DNA of 64,000 nucleotides. It comes from Streptomyces sp. NBC_00102 (lineage in GTDB: Bacteria; Actinomycetota; Actinomycetes; Streptomycetales; Streptomycetaceae). Shown piece after piece: positions 41,132 to 51,967 of this stretch; the stretch's first letter is position 1, and every line of letters starts with the position of its first letter. A program made the position numbers and the translations under genes. Location: positions 5,125,001 through 5,189,000 of the forward strand of contig NZ_JAPEMC010000001.1 in the NCBI RefSeq assembly GCF_026343115.1. Direction: 5' to 3'. The notes beneath the pieces are model-generated. The model searched no databases. It had not been told where the DNA came from and worked only from the letters and a program-made list of their open reading frames with translations.

Positions 41132-42607
41132 TCAGCCCTTCCCGCGGTACGGCGGCCAGCCGCGCAGTTCGTCGTCGCGGGGCGCCTCCACCACGGCGGG
41201 AGCGCCCGGGCCGAACGCCATCACGGGCCGCCGCGCGTCCCAGGCGGACCACCCCGGATCGCCGTCGGCGGCGAACCGCACCCACGCCGCGTGCATCGCG
41301 TCCGCCAGGGCTTGCGGAGCGTCCGGACCGGCCAGCGCCACGGCGTCCGGGTGGGCCAGGGTGTCGAAGACGAAGCCGATCTCCAGGGCGTGGCAGGCGC
41401 CGAGCCGCAGCACCGGGGAGGGCCAGCCGAACTCGTAGAGGTACGTGCGGCCGGGGCCGTCCCTACGCGCGTCCGCGAGGACGTTCAGGGGCACCCTCAG
41501 CAGCAGATCCGTCGCCAGCGCACCGAGCAGCTCGCCGGGCCTCGCGTCCGGCCGGTTGGCCCGGTACACGCGCGCGGTGGCGCCCGGCACCCCGAACTTG
41601 AGCAGTGCCAGCCGCAGCCGGACGCGGCCGAGCCGTTCGGTCAGCCCGCTGGGCACGAACCAGAGGCGGTACTCCTCGGTGTTCGTCCCCATCAGCAGGT
41701 CCACCCCGCCCGACGCGCCCTCGCGCAGGGCCTCGGCCGGATCGCGGGGCAGCAGATCGCCGTCGGTCACGATGTGGAACGCGTCGCGGCCGGTCAGCGG
41801 ATTCCCGCCGCGGGTCACCTCGCTCTGCGCGGCCAGCAGCGCGGACGGGTCCACGGCCGCCAGCGCCGCGGCCGTCGCCGGAACACCCAGGCGCCGGGCG
41901 ACGAGTTCCGTCGTACGGCGTCCCGCCTCGGGCGCCGCCGCGTCGGGCGTCCCGCTCTGCAGCACCGCACGCCGGAACAGCCCCGCCGCCCTCGGCGCGG
42001 CCAGCAGCGCGGCGACGCTCACCGCCCCGGCCGACTCGCCGGCCAGCGTCACCAGCCCCGGATCGCCCCCGAACGCCGCGACGTTGTCCCGCACCCACTC
42101 CAGGGCGGCCAGCTGGTCGAGCAGCCCGAGATTGGCGGGGGCGTCCGGGAAGACGCCGAACCCCTCGATGCCCAGGCGGTAGTTGACCGAGACCAGCACC
42201 ACCCCGTCCCGGGCGAACGCCGTCCCGTCGTACACCGGAACGGCGGAGGACCCGTGCACCAGTGAGCCGCCGTGCATCCAGACGAGGACCGGCAGCCCGG
42301 TCCGCTCGGGGCCGGGCGTCCAGACGTTGAGGTTGAGCCACCCGTCACCGGGCACCTCCGGGTCCGGCAGCAGGGCGTCCAGGGGCGGGTCGTACGGCCG
42401 CTTGGGCGCGGTCGGCCCGAACGCGACGGCCTCCCGCACCCCCGCCCACGGCTCGGGCGGCTCCGGAGCCCGGAACCTGCGGGCGCCCACGGGGGCCGCC
42501 GCGTACGGAACGCCCCGGAATACCGCCACCCCGTTCTCCCGGACTCCGCGCACGGCTCCGTGGAGAGTGGTGACGGCCGGGCGGTCGTCCGGATGTGTCT
42601 CGCGCAT
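41132..42607 (-). CDS. Type B carboxylesterase (para-nitrobenzyl esterase-like)
   Basis: A 491-residue alpha/beta-hydrolase. HGAVRGVRENGVAVFRGVPY is the family N-terminus, PVLVWMHGGSLVHGS the oxyanion hole, and the nucleophile Ser sits in VTLAGESAGAVSVAAL. The acid is probably in GTNTEEYRLW and the His in GACHALEIGFVFDT. It hydrolyses carboxylic esters, with no clear natural substrate from sequence. There is no signal peptide, so it is probably cytoplasmic. It lies upstream, on the same strand, of nothing closely coupled: 165 bp of repeat-rich DNA separates it from the dioxygenase gene. Confidence 0.93.
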   Translation of the reverse strand: MRETHPDDRPAVTTLHGAVRGVRENGVAVFRGVPYAAAPVGARRFRAPEPPEPWAGVREAVAFGPTAPKRPYDPPLDALLPDPEVPGDGWLNLNVWTPGPERTGLPVLVWMHGGSLVHGSSAVPVYDGTAFARDGVVLVSVNYRLGIEGFGVFPDAPANLGLLDQLAALEWVRDNVAAFGGDPGLVTLAGESAGAVSVAALLAAPRAAGLFRRAVLQSGTPDAAAPEAGRRTTELVARRLGVPATAAALAAVDPSALLAAQSEVTRGGNPLTGRDAFHIVTDGDLLPRDPAEALREGASGGVDLLMGTNTEEYRLWFVPSGLTERLGRVRLRLALLKFGVPGATARVYRANRPDARPGELLGALATDLLLRVPLNVLADARRDGPGRTYLYEFGWPSPVLRLGACHALEIGFVFDTLAHPDAVALAGPDAPQALADAMHAAWVRFAADGDPGWSAWDARRPVMAFGPGAPAVVEAPRDDELRGWPPYRGKG

Positions 42608-42709
42608 GTACGTCGGCCCTTTCGCGGATGCCCTCCAGAATGGGGTACTTCCCCGCCGGAGGCCGCCCGAAGAGCCGCGGGGTGCCGGGTGTCGCCGCGT
42701 CTCCGTACG

Positions 42710-42770
42710 CCCGTGTCTCCGTGTGCCCGTGCCTCCGTATGCCCGTGTCCCGGTATGCCCGTGTTCCGTA
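42710..42770. repeat. 16-bp-period tandem repeat between esterase and dioxygenase genes
   Basis: Four head-to-tail copies of a 16-base unit (CCCGTGTCTCCGTATG type, at 42710, 42726, 42742 and a partial one at 42758), with a further partial copy before them at 42696. They lie directly downstream of the dioxygenase stop on the minus strand. Confidence 0.88.
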
Positions 42771-42772
42771 AC

Positions 42773-43720
42773 TCAGCCCCCGGACGCGGACGAGGCTCCC
42801 GACGCCGGGCCGAAGGACGGGGTGGGCACCTCCTCCGGGCTGATCAGCACGGAGGCACGGCCGTCGACGCCCACGGGGACGTCCCCGTCGATCGTGACCC
42901 GCCGCAGTCGGCGCTCGTGGTCGTCCGAGTCGTCCACCCCGTAGTGCTGGGTGGCGCGGTTGTCCCAGATCGCCACGTCACCGGTCTCCCAGGCCCACCG
43001 CACGGTGTTCTCCGGGCGCTCCACGTGCGACTGGAACAGATTGACCAGCGCCCGCGAGTCCTTCCCGGTGAGCCCGGAGATCCGCTCCACGAAGCTGCCC
43101 AGCAGCAGGGCGCGTTCGCCCGTCTCCGGGTGCACCCGGACCACCGGGTGCTCGGTGCGGAACTTGGTGGAGGTGAAGGTCCGCTCGTACCGGGCGAGCT
43201 CCGCGGGGGTGATGTCGGGGCGCACGGTCGCGTAGTCGTAGGCGTTGGAGTGCACCGCGCGCAGCCCGTCCGCGAGGGCGCGCAGGGGCTTTGGCAGATG
43301 GGCGTAGGCCGTCGCGGTGTTGGCCCACAGGGTGTTGCCCCCGTACGGCGGCAGGGTCACCGCGCGCAGCACGGAGAAGGCGGGGTGGGCGGGCACGAAG
43401 GTGACATCGGTGTGCCACTCGTTGGCGCGCGCACCCTGGTCGGAGTCGACGGCCAGCGAGTAACGGCCGTCCGCCGAGCGGATGGTGGGATGCGCGACGG
43501 GAGCGCCGAGCAGTCGGCCGAAGGCCTCGTGGCCCTCCTCGTCGAGGTGGTCCTGTCCCCGGAAGAACACCACCTTGTGGGCGAGGATCGCGGCGCGGAC
43601 GGCGGCCACGGTCGCGGGGTCGAGTCCGCCGCCGAGGCGGACGCCGGAGACGACGGCGCCGATGCGGCCGCCGAGCCTGCGGACGGTGAGGGTGGTCTCG
43701 CGTAAGGGCGCGGTGGTCAT
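42773..43720 (-). CDS. TauD/TfdA-family 2-oxoglutarate-dependent dioxygenase (AtsK-like)
   Basis: A 315-residue Fe(II)/2-oxoglutarate oxygenase. The iron ligands His and Asp are in WHTDVTFVP, the distal His in [11 protein letters not shown], and the co-substrate Arg in [10 protein letters not shown]. The family includes TauD (taurine) and AtsK (alkyl sulfates), which free sulfite or sulfate when sulfur is limiting. The formylglycine enzyme next door, which activates sulfatases, makes an organosulfur role plausible but not proven. Codon 6 is TTA (43703-43705), the rare leucine codon that makes translation depend on the bldA tRNA. Confidence 0.9.
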   Translation of the reverse strand: MTTAPLRETTLTVRRLGGRIGAVVSGVRLGGGLDPATVAAVRAAILAHKVVFFRGQDHLDEEGHEAFGRLLGAPVAHPTIRSADGRYSLAVDSDQGARANEWHTDVTFVPAHPAFSVLRAVTLPPYGGNTLWANTATAYAHLPKPLRALADGLRAVHSNAYDYATVRPDITPAELARYERTFTSTKFRTEHPVVRVHPETGERALLLGSFVERISGLTGKDSRALVNLFQSHVERPENTVRWAWETGDVAIWDNRATQHYGVDDSDDHERRLRRVTIDGDVPVGVDGRASVLISPEEVPTPSFGPASGASSASGG

Positions 43721-44260
43721 GTGGGTTCCTGGGGTCCTCGGGGGTGCGGGTCCACGCGGAGAGGCGCCGCGGGACGGTGCCGTGGGGCACGGCGGGAGCC
43801 TCGCAGCGCCCGTCCCGGAGGGTCAACCCCGGTCCCGGGCCCGGCTCACGGGGTGCCACAGCGGCCGACGGCTTGCCGGGCCGACTGGGCACGCGGACCG
43901 GTCGCCCGCCCTGACCAGCAGGTCCGCCCCGCACTCCGCGGTGTGCGGGGCGGACGCGGGGTGCCCGCCGTACGGGCGCCGCGAAGGCGCCGGCCTTGCA
44001 CGGCCCGGGGCGAATTCACGGTCCCGCAACAGCCCCGCCACGGCGGGCCGCACTCCGGTCACCTGCCCGTCGCACCCGGTCCCCGACCGGTGCCGGCCGG
44101 TGCCGACGGGTGCCCTCCGGCGTTTCCCGGGACCCGCCGACGCGGCCCGCGGGCGCCCCGGCGATCCTGGTGGGCGGGCGCGACCGGCCGAACCCGTACG
44201 GGCGCCCGCCCCGCCCGACCGCCGCCCGTGCGGCGGACCGCCACCACCGGGAGCCTGAGC
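43721..44260. promoter_or_regulatory. Divergent intergenic region of dioxygenase and FGE genes
   Basis: A 540-bp stretch with no gene that I can support. It must hold promoters for the TauD-type dioxygenase (leftward) and the formylglycine-generating enzyme (rightward). I found no clear operator, repeat or terminator; an open frame through the region in line with the FGE gene has no recognisable N-terminal domain. Confidence 0.4.
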
Positions 44261-45190
44261 ATGAGCACGTCCGACCGGCCCTGTTGCACCCCCGGCCGCG
44301 CCCCGCACGCGTCCGGCACCGGCCCCGCGCTGCTCGGCATACCCGTGGTGCCGCCGCCCACGGGGGACGCACCGGCCGCCGGGCACACCATGGCCGAACT
44401 CCCCGGCGGGACCTTCTGGATGGGCGACGCCTTCGACGAGGGATACCGGGCCGACCACGAGGGACCCGCGCGCCGGGTCGCCGTCGGCGCCTTCGCCATC
44501 GACACCACCGCCGTCAGCAACGAGCGGTTCGCCGCGTTCGTCCGGGCCACCGGACACCGCACCGACGCCGAACGTTTCGGCAGCTCCTTCGTCTTCCACC
44601 ACCTCGTCCACCCCGAAGCCCGGCGCCACGTCCTCGGCACCGTCCCCGGAGCACCCTGGTGGCTCGGCGTGGAGGGCGCCACCTGGTCCGCCCCCGAGGG
44701 CCCCGGCTCCCATGTCGAGGACCGCGCCGACCACCCCGTCGTCCACGTCTCCCACGACGACGCCCTCGCCTACTGCGCCTGGGCCGGGCTGCGGCTGCCC
44801 ACCGAGACGGAGTGGGAGTACGCGGCCCGGGGCGGGCTGGAGAGCGCCCGCTACCCGTGGGGCGACGAGTTCACCCCAGGAGGCGAGGAGCGCTGCAACA
44901 CCTGGCTGGGCGACTTCCCGCACCGCTCCGACCGGCCGGGCGGCCCCGGCACCGTACCCGTCACCGCCTACCCGCCCAACGGATACGGGCTCCACAACAC
45001 CTCCGGCAACGTCTGGGAGTGGTGCGCCGACGCCTTCGGCCCGGGCGAACGCGTCATCCGCGGCGGCTCGTACCTCTGCCACGCCTCCTACTGCAACCGC
45101 TACCGGGTCGCCGCCCGCTCCCACAACACCCCCGACTCCTCCACCGGCCACGGCGGGTTCCGGTGCGCCCGGGACCGCAGCGAGCCCTGA
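44261..45190 (+). CDS. Formylglycine-generating enzyme (sulfatase-modifying, SUMF1 family)
   Basis: A 309-residue copper-dependent oxidase that converts the Cys of CxPxR motifs in sulfatases to formylglycine. LPGGTFWMGDAFDEGY opens the domain, AERFGSSFVFHHLV and LPTETEWEYAARGG follow. The active cysteines are in GGSYLCHASYCNRYRVAARS (Cys 273 and 278), as in S. coelicolor FGE. SGNVWEWCADAFG runs straight into the catalytic Cys region, missing about 20 residues of that orthologue. Unusually, its N-terminus carries CCTPGRAPHASG, itself a CxPxR motif. GGGAG 6 bases before ATG. No sulfatase gene is in the window. Confidence 0.94.
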   Translation: MSTSDRPCCTPGRAPHASGTGPALLGIPVVPPPTGDAPAAGHTMAELPGGTFWMGDAFDEGYRADHEGPARRVAVGAFAIDTTAVSNERFAAFVRATGHRTDAERFGSSFVFHHLVHPEARRHVLGTVPGAPWWLGVEGATWSAPEGPGSHVEDRADHPVVHVSHDDALAYCAWAGLRLPTETEWEYAARGGLESARYPWGDEFTPGGEERCNTWLGDFPHRSDRPGGPGTVPVTAYPPNGYGLHNTSGNVWEWCADAFGPGERVIRGGSYLCHASYCNRYRVAARSHNTPDSSTGHGGFRCARDRSEP

Positions 45191-45196
45191 ACACGG

Positions 45197-45237
45197 CGGC
45201 GCGCCCCGGACGGTGGTCCACCGTCCGGGGCGCGCCG
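45197..45237. terminator. Bidirectional terminator between FGE and amidase genes
   Basis: A 20-bp perfect inverted repeat (45197-45216 and 45218-45237, centred on GGACGGTGGTCCACCGTCC) in the 70-bp gap between convergent genes. It should stop transcription from both sides. Confidence 0.92.
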
Positions 45238-45260
45238 TCACGAACGGTGCCGTACGAGGG

Positions 45261-47594
45261 CTACTTGAGGTAGACCAGCCCGTCCGTGGTGATGGCGGGC
45301 CGGCCGGTCGTGCCGACCACGACCAGCTTCACCGTGTGCTTCGCGGCGGCCGACCAGGTGGTCGTCCAGATCGCGTCGCGGTACTTGGTGGTGGTGGACT
45401 TCAGGTCCACCGTGGCCGTCTTCTTGCCGTCCACGTAGACGTACACCTGCCCCGAGGTCGAGGCGCGCGAGACGACCAGCGCGGCCGAACGGCCGGTGAA
45501 CGTCCACGAGATGCTCGCGTTCTTGCCGCTGCTGGAGTACGACTTCCCGCCGAGGTAGCTCGTCGAGGACTTCGCGGCCCAGGTGCCCGTCCGTGTGGCG
45601 GAGGTCTCCTGGAGGATCACCGGGGTGCCGGCCACGGAGGCGGCGGCGGTGTTGCCCGCCCGGTCGTAGGCCGACATCTTCCAGGTCGTCGCCACACCCG
45701 GCTTGGCGGTCTGCGCCGCACTGGTGGTGGTCGCCGAGTAGGTCTTCGCCACCGGGGCGGTGAGCCGGACCTCCCTGAGCGCGATCGCGTCCGCGGCCTT
45801 CCACTTCAGCGTGAGGGGAACGGCCGTGGTGTTCACCGTGCCCGCGCTCAGTGCCAGCGAGGGCTTCGTGGTGAAGGTGGGCGCCGTCTTCTCGGCGACC
45901 ACGGTCGCGGCGGCCGAGAGCGGTGCGACCTTGCCCGACATGTGCGTCGCGCGGACCTGCACCTTGTGGGTGCCGACGGCGAGCGTCGCCGACGCGGAGG
46001 TGGTGCTGCCGTTGGTGGTGGCGACGACCTTGCCGTCCACCAGCAGCTCGTACTTCGAGACGAGGGCGGCCGGAGTGGCCGACGTCCAGGCGACCTTCAC
46101 GCCCGACTGGGTGTACGTGGTCGAGCCCGAGGCGCTGCTCCCGGTGACCGAGGAGATCGCCAGTCCGGTGACCGGTCCCGCCGCGGCGGAGCGGATCGCG
46201 CCCAACTGCCCGTAGAGCGCGGTGCCGGGGCACTCGGTGTTGAAGCCGTCGCGGTGCCCGGAGATCTGGTTGAAGGTGTAGCTCTTCCCCTCGGTGAACG
46301 AGATGCCGGTGCCGTTCGGCTGCGTAGCGCCGGCCACCAGGGTCGTTTTGCCCGCCGGGTCGCCCTTGTACTGGCCGAGCTTCCACGCGGCGAGCCTCGC
46401 CACGGCCGTGGTCGCGGGGGTCGACGCCTTGGTGTCGCTGTACATCCCGATGACCGCGATACCGGCCGTCTCACGGTTGAAGCCGTAGGTGTGGGCGCCG
46501 AAGACCGGCCGGTCCACCCCGCCCTTGCGGCCCTCGAAGATCGTCCCGCACTTGTCGACGATGAAGTTGTAGCCCAGGTCCTTCCAGCCGTTCGACCGGA
46601 CGTGGAAGGCGTGCAGGCTCCGCATGATGGCGGGGGAGTCCTTGCACGAGTAGTCGTTCGTCTGCGCGGTGTGGTGCACGAACACGGCCTTCACGGAGGT
46701 CGTGTACTCCGGAGCCTCGTCGTTCAGCGACTCGTCGGCGCCCCAGCCCGCCCTGCTGACGATCGGCGGCTTCGGCATCGTGGAGACCGGCGCCGGCGCC
46801 GGGGTCGGGGACGGTGAGGCCGTCGTCGGGGACGGCGCCGGAGTGGTCGGCGTCGCCGACACGCTCGGCTCCCCGGTGGCGGGGGCCGTCGTCGTCGCGG
46901 TCGGCTCCGGCTCCCCGGTGGGTGTACCGGGCAGCTCACCGGTCTCCGGCGGGTCGTCGGTCCCGGCGGTCCCGGTCGGATCGGGGGTCTCCGGCGCGGA
47001 GGTGGTGTCCGTCGGAGTGGGCTGTTCGCTCTCGCCGTCCTCGGCGAAGCCCTCCGTCATGTCCTGTGCGTACGCGGCGGTTTCCGCGTCGGATCCCGAG
47101 GTGCCGGGGTCGACGGTGTCCAGCCGGAGACCGGCGGGCAGACCGGCGGAGGAGGTGCCCCCCGAGGTCACCCGTACCTCCACGCCGTCCGACGCCCCGA
47201 CCCAGCGCGGCTCGGTGGTGCCCCGTACCCCGGACTGGCCGGTCTCGGTGCGCCCGTCCACGTCGGTCGCCAGCGGGAGCCAGCCGGTCCACTCGCCGGT
47301 CGCCACGGAGCGGGTCCGCGCCTCGACGGTGCCGGAGACCTTGGCCGCCGGGTCCGTCCAGGTGACGCCCAGCAGGCTGAAGGGCTTGGTGTCCTTCTGC
47401 TCGAAGGCGGCGGTGGTGCCGTCCGCCGAGACCTTGAGCTCGTTCTCGTGGACATCGGCCTTCGCGGGGGCGGACTTGGCGTCCACGCCCCCGTCGGCGC
47501 CGTCGTTGCCCGTGACCCCCTGGAACACCAGGAGACCCGCCACCGCCGCGGTCGCGACGGCAGCGGTGGTCCATATTCTTCGCTTCGATCTCAC
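45261..47594 (-). CDS. Secreted N-acetylmuramoyl-L-alanine amidase / PGRP-type with C-terminal Ig-like domains
   Basis: A 777-residue secreted peptidoglycan amidase. N-terminal membrane signal (TTAAVATAAVAGLLVFQGV), a beta-rich region, a Thr/Pro/Ser linker of about 90 residues, then the amidase_2/PGRP domain: SRAGWGADESLN, VFVHHTAQTNDYSC (zinc His), GYNFIVDKCGTIFEGRKGG, and SGHRDGFNTECPG (second His and Cys ligands). The last 280 residues are immunoglobulin-like repeats (VQVRATHMSGKVAPLSAAAT) and a jelly-roll tail. It cleaves the bond between muramic acid and L-Ala during growth or sporulation. GTG start; a 16-bp palindrome lies 160 bp upstream. Confidence 0.93.
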   Translation of the reverse strand: MRSKRRIWTTAAVATAAVAGLLVFQGVTGNDGADGGVDAKSAPAKADVHENELKVSADGTTAAFEQKDTKPFSLLGVTWTDPAAKVSGTVEARTRSVATGEWTGWLPLATDVDGRTETGQSGVRGTTEPRWVGASDGVEVRVTSGGTSSAGLPAGLRLDTVDPGTSGSDAETAAYAQDMTEGFAEDGESEQPTPTDTTSAPETPDPTGTAGTDDPPETGELPGTPTGEPEPTATTTAPATGEPSVSATPTTPAPSPTTASPSPTPAPAPVSTMPKPPIVSRAGWGADESLNDEAPEYTTSVKAVFVHHTAQTNDYSCKDSPAIMRSLHAFHVRSNGWKDLGYNFIVDKCGTIFEGRKGGVDRPVFGAHTYGFNRETAGIAVIGMYSDTKASTPATTAVARLAAWKLGQYKGDPAGKTTLVAGATQPNGTGISFTEGKSYTFNQISGHRDGFNTECPGTALYGQLGAIRSAAAGPVTGLAISSVTGSSASGSTTYTQSGVKVAWTSATPAALVSKYELLVDGKVVATTNGSTTSASATLAVGTHKVQVRATHMSGKVAPLSAAATVVAEKTAPTFTTKPSLALSAGTVNTTAVPLTLKWKAADAIALREVRLTAPVAKTYSATTTSAAQTAKPGVATTWKMSAYDRAGNTAAASVAGTPVILQETSATRTGTWAAKSSTSYLGGKSYSSSGKNASISWTFTGRSAALVVSRASTSGQVYVYVDGKKTATVDLKSTTTKYRDAIWTTTWSAAAKHTVKLVVVGTTGRPAITTDGLVYLK

Positions 47595-47751
47595 GTGTGA
47601 TTCCCCGAGGATGATGATGAGAGAGCGGCGATCCGTCGGCCGGGGTTCTTCCTGGGGTGTGGTCGGTGCGTGCGTGGTCTCCGCACTGCGGGACAGCTCT
47701 CAGGAACCGGCCGACCCTGTGGTGCCGGAGGGGTCAGTGTTGCACGAGATC

Positions 47752-47808
47752 TCACCCGATCGGGTGAAGCGTCGACCATGCGGGGGCCATGCGAGGGCCA
47801 TGCGTGGG
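47752..47808. promoter_or_regulatory. 16-bp palindrome and 11-bp tandem repeat upstream of the amidase gene
   Basis: TCACCCGATCGGGTGA (47752-47767) is a perfect palindrome about 160 bp upstream of the amidase GTG and could be an operator. Immediately after it, three tandem copies of CCATGCGNGGG (11 bp each) occupy 47776-47808. No regulator can be named from the sequence. Confidence 0.5.
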
Positions 47809-47845
47809 TCAAGAGGTGCCGGGGCGGCGCCGAGGCGGCCGGGTG

Positions 47846-47887
47846 TGCGGCTTCCGGGGTTCCGCCGCCGAAAGTCCGGAAGCCGCA
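47846..47887 (-). terminator. Hairpin downstream of the terpene synthase gene
   Basis: A 12-bp inverted repeat (TGCGGCTTCCGG at 47846-47857 and CCGGAAGCCGCA at 47876-47887) with an 18-base loop, about 100 bp beyond the terpene synthase stop codon. It is the likely transcript end on the minus strand. Confidence 0.6.
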
Positions 47888-47988
47888 TACCGTGTGCGCC
47901 TCGCACGCCCGACGGATCCTGGGGAGGGTCTCTCCTCAGGAGTCCCCGGACGCTCGCGACGACCCGTCCCCGGGCCGGGCGGGGCCGT

Positions 47989-49657
<1,669 letters not shown>

Positions 49658-51832
49658 GTGCCGGACGACGACCTGCCGTCGGCGGTCCCCTCGGGAGACC
49701 CTGCACCCACTGCCCTGCTGCACGCCCTGGTGACCGCCCCCGTCATCCGCACGTACGTCGTCGACCGGGATCTGCGCATCGTCCGGACCGGCGCACTGAC
49801 CTTCGGCGAGGCCCCGGAACAGGTGGTCGGGCGACTGCTCACGGACGTGTTCCGGCTCGACGACCCCGCTGCGGCGGCGCGCGCCCTGGAACTCGGCACC
49901 ACGGGGACCCCCGCGGCCGACGAGTTCCGAGCGCCCCGGCCGTCCGAGCGGCCCCCCTCCGCCCGGACCGAGTACCCCGGCGAGGGAGAGGCCGGGCCCG
50001 TCGGCGTCGTCCGGGCGTACCGCACCGACCCGGCCGGCACCGACCGCACCTTCGCCGTCGCCTTCCACGCCCTGGCCGCCGACACGGACCCCGGGGCGTT
50101 GCCGGGCGCCGCCGAACCCGGACCCACGGCCCTGCTCGTGCTGGCCGCCGACATCACCGCCCAGGAGCGCAACGCCGCGCGCGCCGCGGCCCTGGACGCC
50201 GTACGCGAACGGGTCGGCCAGTCCCTCGATCTCGCCGTCACCTGCGAGGAACTCGTCCTGGCGCTGGTACCCGGCTTCGCCGACATCGCGGTCGTGGAGA
50301 TCGTGGACGACGTCCTGCGCGGCGCCGACGCTCCTGCGGGCCCGCCCGCCCGGGGCACGCCGCTGCGCCGCATCGCCTTCCGGGGCCCCCTCGGCAAGGA
50401 CGGGGCCGCCCACCCGGTCGGCGACGTACGGGAGATGCCGCACCCGACCCCGTACTCCCTCTCGCTCGGCGACCTCCGCCCCCGCCTGGTGCAGCTCACC
50501 CCCGGCCTGCCCTGGTACGAGACCGACCCCGACCGGGCCAGGTCCATCGAGGAGTTCGGGTCGCACTCGATGATCGTGGCGCCCCTGGCGCTGCGCGGCA
50601 CCGCGCTCGGCGTGGTCAGCCTCTACCGGTGCGGCGGGAGCGAACCGTACGAAGAGGGCGACCTCGCCTTCGGGGTGACGCTCGCCGCCCACACCGCGCT
50701 GAGCGTCGACAACGCGCGGCGCTACGAACGCGACCACACCGTCGCCTCCACCGTCCAGCGCAGACTGCTGCCGTCGGGCCCCGCGTCCCCGATCGCCGTC
50801 GACACCGCCCACGTCTACCTGCCCGGACGCAACAGCGGCAGCTGGTTCGACACCATCTCCCTCTCCGGCGCGCGGACCGCCCTCGTCGTCGGCCGGGTCC
50901 ACGGCCAGGGCGTCCAGACCGCCACGACCATGGGACAACTGCGCACCGCCGTACGTACGTTGGCGGCGCTCGACCTGTCGCCCGAGGAACTGTTCTCGCG
51001 GGTCAACGACATCGCCGTCCAGCTCGCCGAGGAGCGGGCCGCGCTCCCCGTCGGCGACGCCCTGCGCAACCGGCCCCTCACGGCGACCTGCCTCTACGGG
51101 GAGTACGACCCGTTCACCCGACTCTGGACCGTGGCACGGGCCGGGGCGCCGATCCCCCACGTCGTCCGTCCGGACGGCTCCCCGCAGCTCTTCGACCTGC
51201 CCGAGGGGCCACCGCTCTCCGCGACCGAGAACACCCCCTTCGCCACCGCCGAGATCCCGCTGGAACCGGGCAGCCTCGTCGTCATGCACAGCGGCGGCAA
51301 CAATCTGCGCGAGCGCCCGGGCCGGCGCCCCATGGAGGAGGTGCTCGCACCGCCCGACCGGGACCTTCGGGAGATCGGCGACGCCATCCTGTACAACTAC
51401 CCGCCCGTCGTCCCCCCGGAGGGCGCGGTGCTGCTCCTCGCCCGCCCCACGGTCGCCGCCTCCGCCCAGGTGGCCACCATCGGACTGGAGGACGACCCGG
51501 GCGCCCCGGCGAAGGCACGGACCGCGACCCGCGCACACCTCGCCGAGTGGAAAGTCCCCAAGGACGCGCTGTACGCGATCGAGCTCATCGTCAGCGAACT
51601 CGTCACCAACGCCGTGCGCTACGGCACCCCGCCGATCTCGCTGCGCCTGGTCCGCACCCACACCCTCACCTGCGAGGTCCGCGACGCCAGCCTCGTCGCC
51701 CCCCATCTGCGGCACGCCCGGCTCGGCGACGAGGGCGGCCGGGGCCTCTTCATCATGTCCCAGCTCGCCTCCCGCTGGGGCACCCGCTACACCCACGACG
51801 CGAAGATCATCTGGGCCGAGGTGGAGCTGTAG
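49658..51832 (+). CDS. PAS/GAF-SpoIIE-HATPase regulator with degenerate phosphatase domain
   Basis: A protein of about 724 residues. A PAS-like N-terminus (LVTAPVIRTYVVDRDLRIVR) is followed by a GAF-like domain (SHSMIVAPLALRGTALGVVS), a SpoIIE/RsbU PP2C domain (ASTVQRRLLPSG to VLLLARP) and a C-terminal HATPase (ELIVSELVTNAVRYG, GDEGGRGLFIMSQLASRWG). In active members metal ligands lie in GGDWYD, VGDVxGxG and TDG motifs. Here these read SGSWFD, VGRVHGQG and MHSGG, so the phosphatase is probably dead. The HATPase looks intact. It likely acts by partner switching. The start is chosen at GTG 49658; the frame is open upstream. Confidence 0.9.
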   Translation: MPDDDLPSAVPSGDPAPTALLHALVTAPVIRTYVVDRDLRIVRTGALTFGEAPEQVVGRLLTDVFRLDDPAAAARALELGTTGTPAADEFRAPRPSERPPSARTEYPGEGEAGPVGVVRAYRTDPAGTDRTFAVAFHALAADTDPGALPGAAEPGPTALLVLAADITAQERNAARAAALDAVRERVGQSLDLAVTCEELVLALVPGFADIAVVEIVDDVLRGADAPAGPPARGTPLRRIAFRGPLGKDGAAHPVGDVREMPHPTPYSLSLGDLRPRLVQLTPGLPWYETDPDRARSIEEFGSHSMIVAPLALRGTALGVVSLYRCGGSEPYEEGDLAFGVTLAAHTALSVDNARRYERDHTVASTVQRRLLPSGPASPIAVDTAHVYLPGRNSGSWFDTISLSGARTALVVGRVHGQGVQTATTMGQLRTAVRTLAALDLSPEELFSRVNDIAVQLAEERAALPVGDALRNRPLTATCLYGEYDPFTRLWTVARAGAPIPHVVRPDGSPQLFDLPEGPPLSATENTPFATAEIPLEPGSLVVMHSGGNNLRERPGRRPMEEVLAPPDRDLREIGDAILYNYPPVVPPEGAVLLLARPTVAASAQVATIGLEDDPGAPAKARTATRAHLAEWKVPKDALYAIELIVSELVTNAVRYGTPPISLRLVRTHTLTCEVRDASLVAPHLRHARLGDEGGRGLFIMSQLASRWGTRYTHDAKIIWAEVEL

Positions 51833-51967
51833 GAAGGCTCCGTACCAGGTCATGCGGTTGGCGAAGTTGTCGGAGTGTTGGGCAGCCGGTCGCCGGTGCG
51901 ACATCCGCCCGCACCGGTGGCCTTTCTAGCGTGCGTGCATCCACTTCTTTCGTTGCTGGGAGCACGT

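Noticed and set aside
42272..43705. Plus-strand open frame of 477 codons across the dioxygenase gene
   Set aside because: Antisense to the TauD-type gene, whose iron-binding residues are clear; its composition is that of a GC-skewed shadow.
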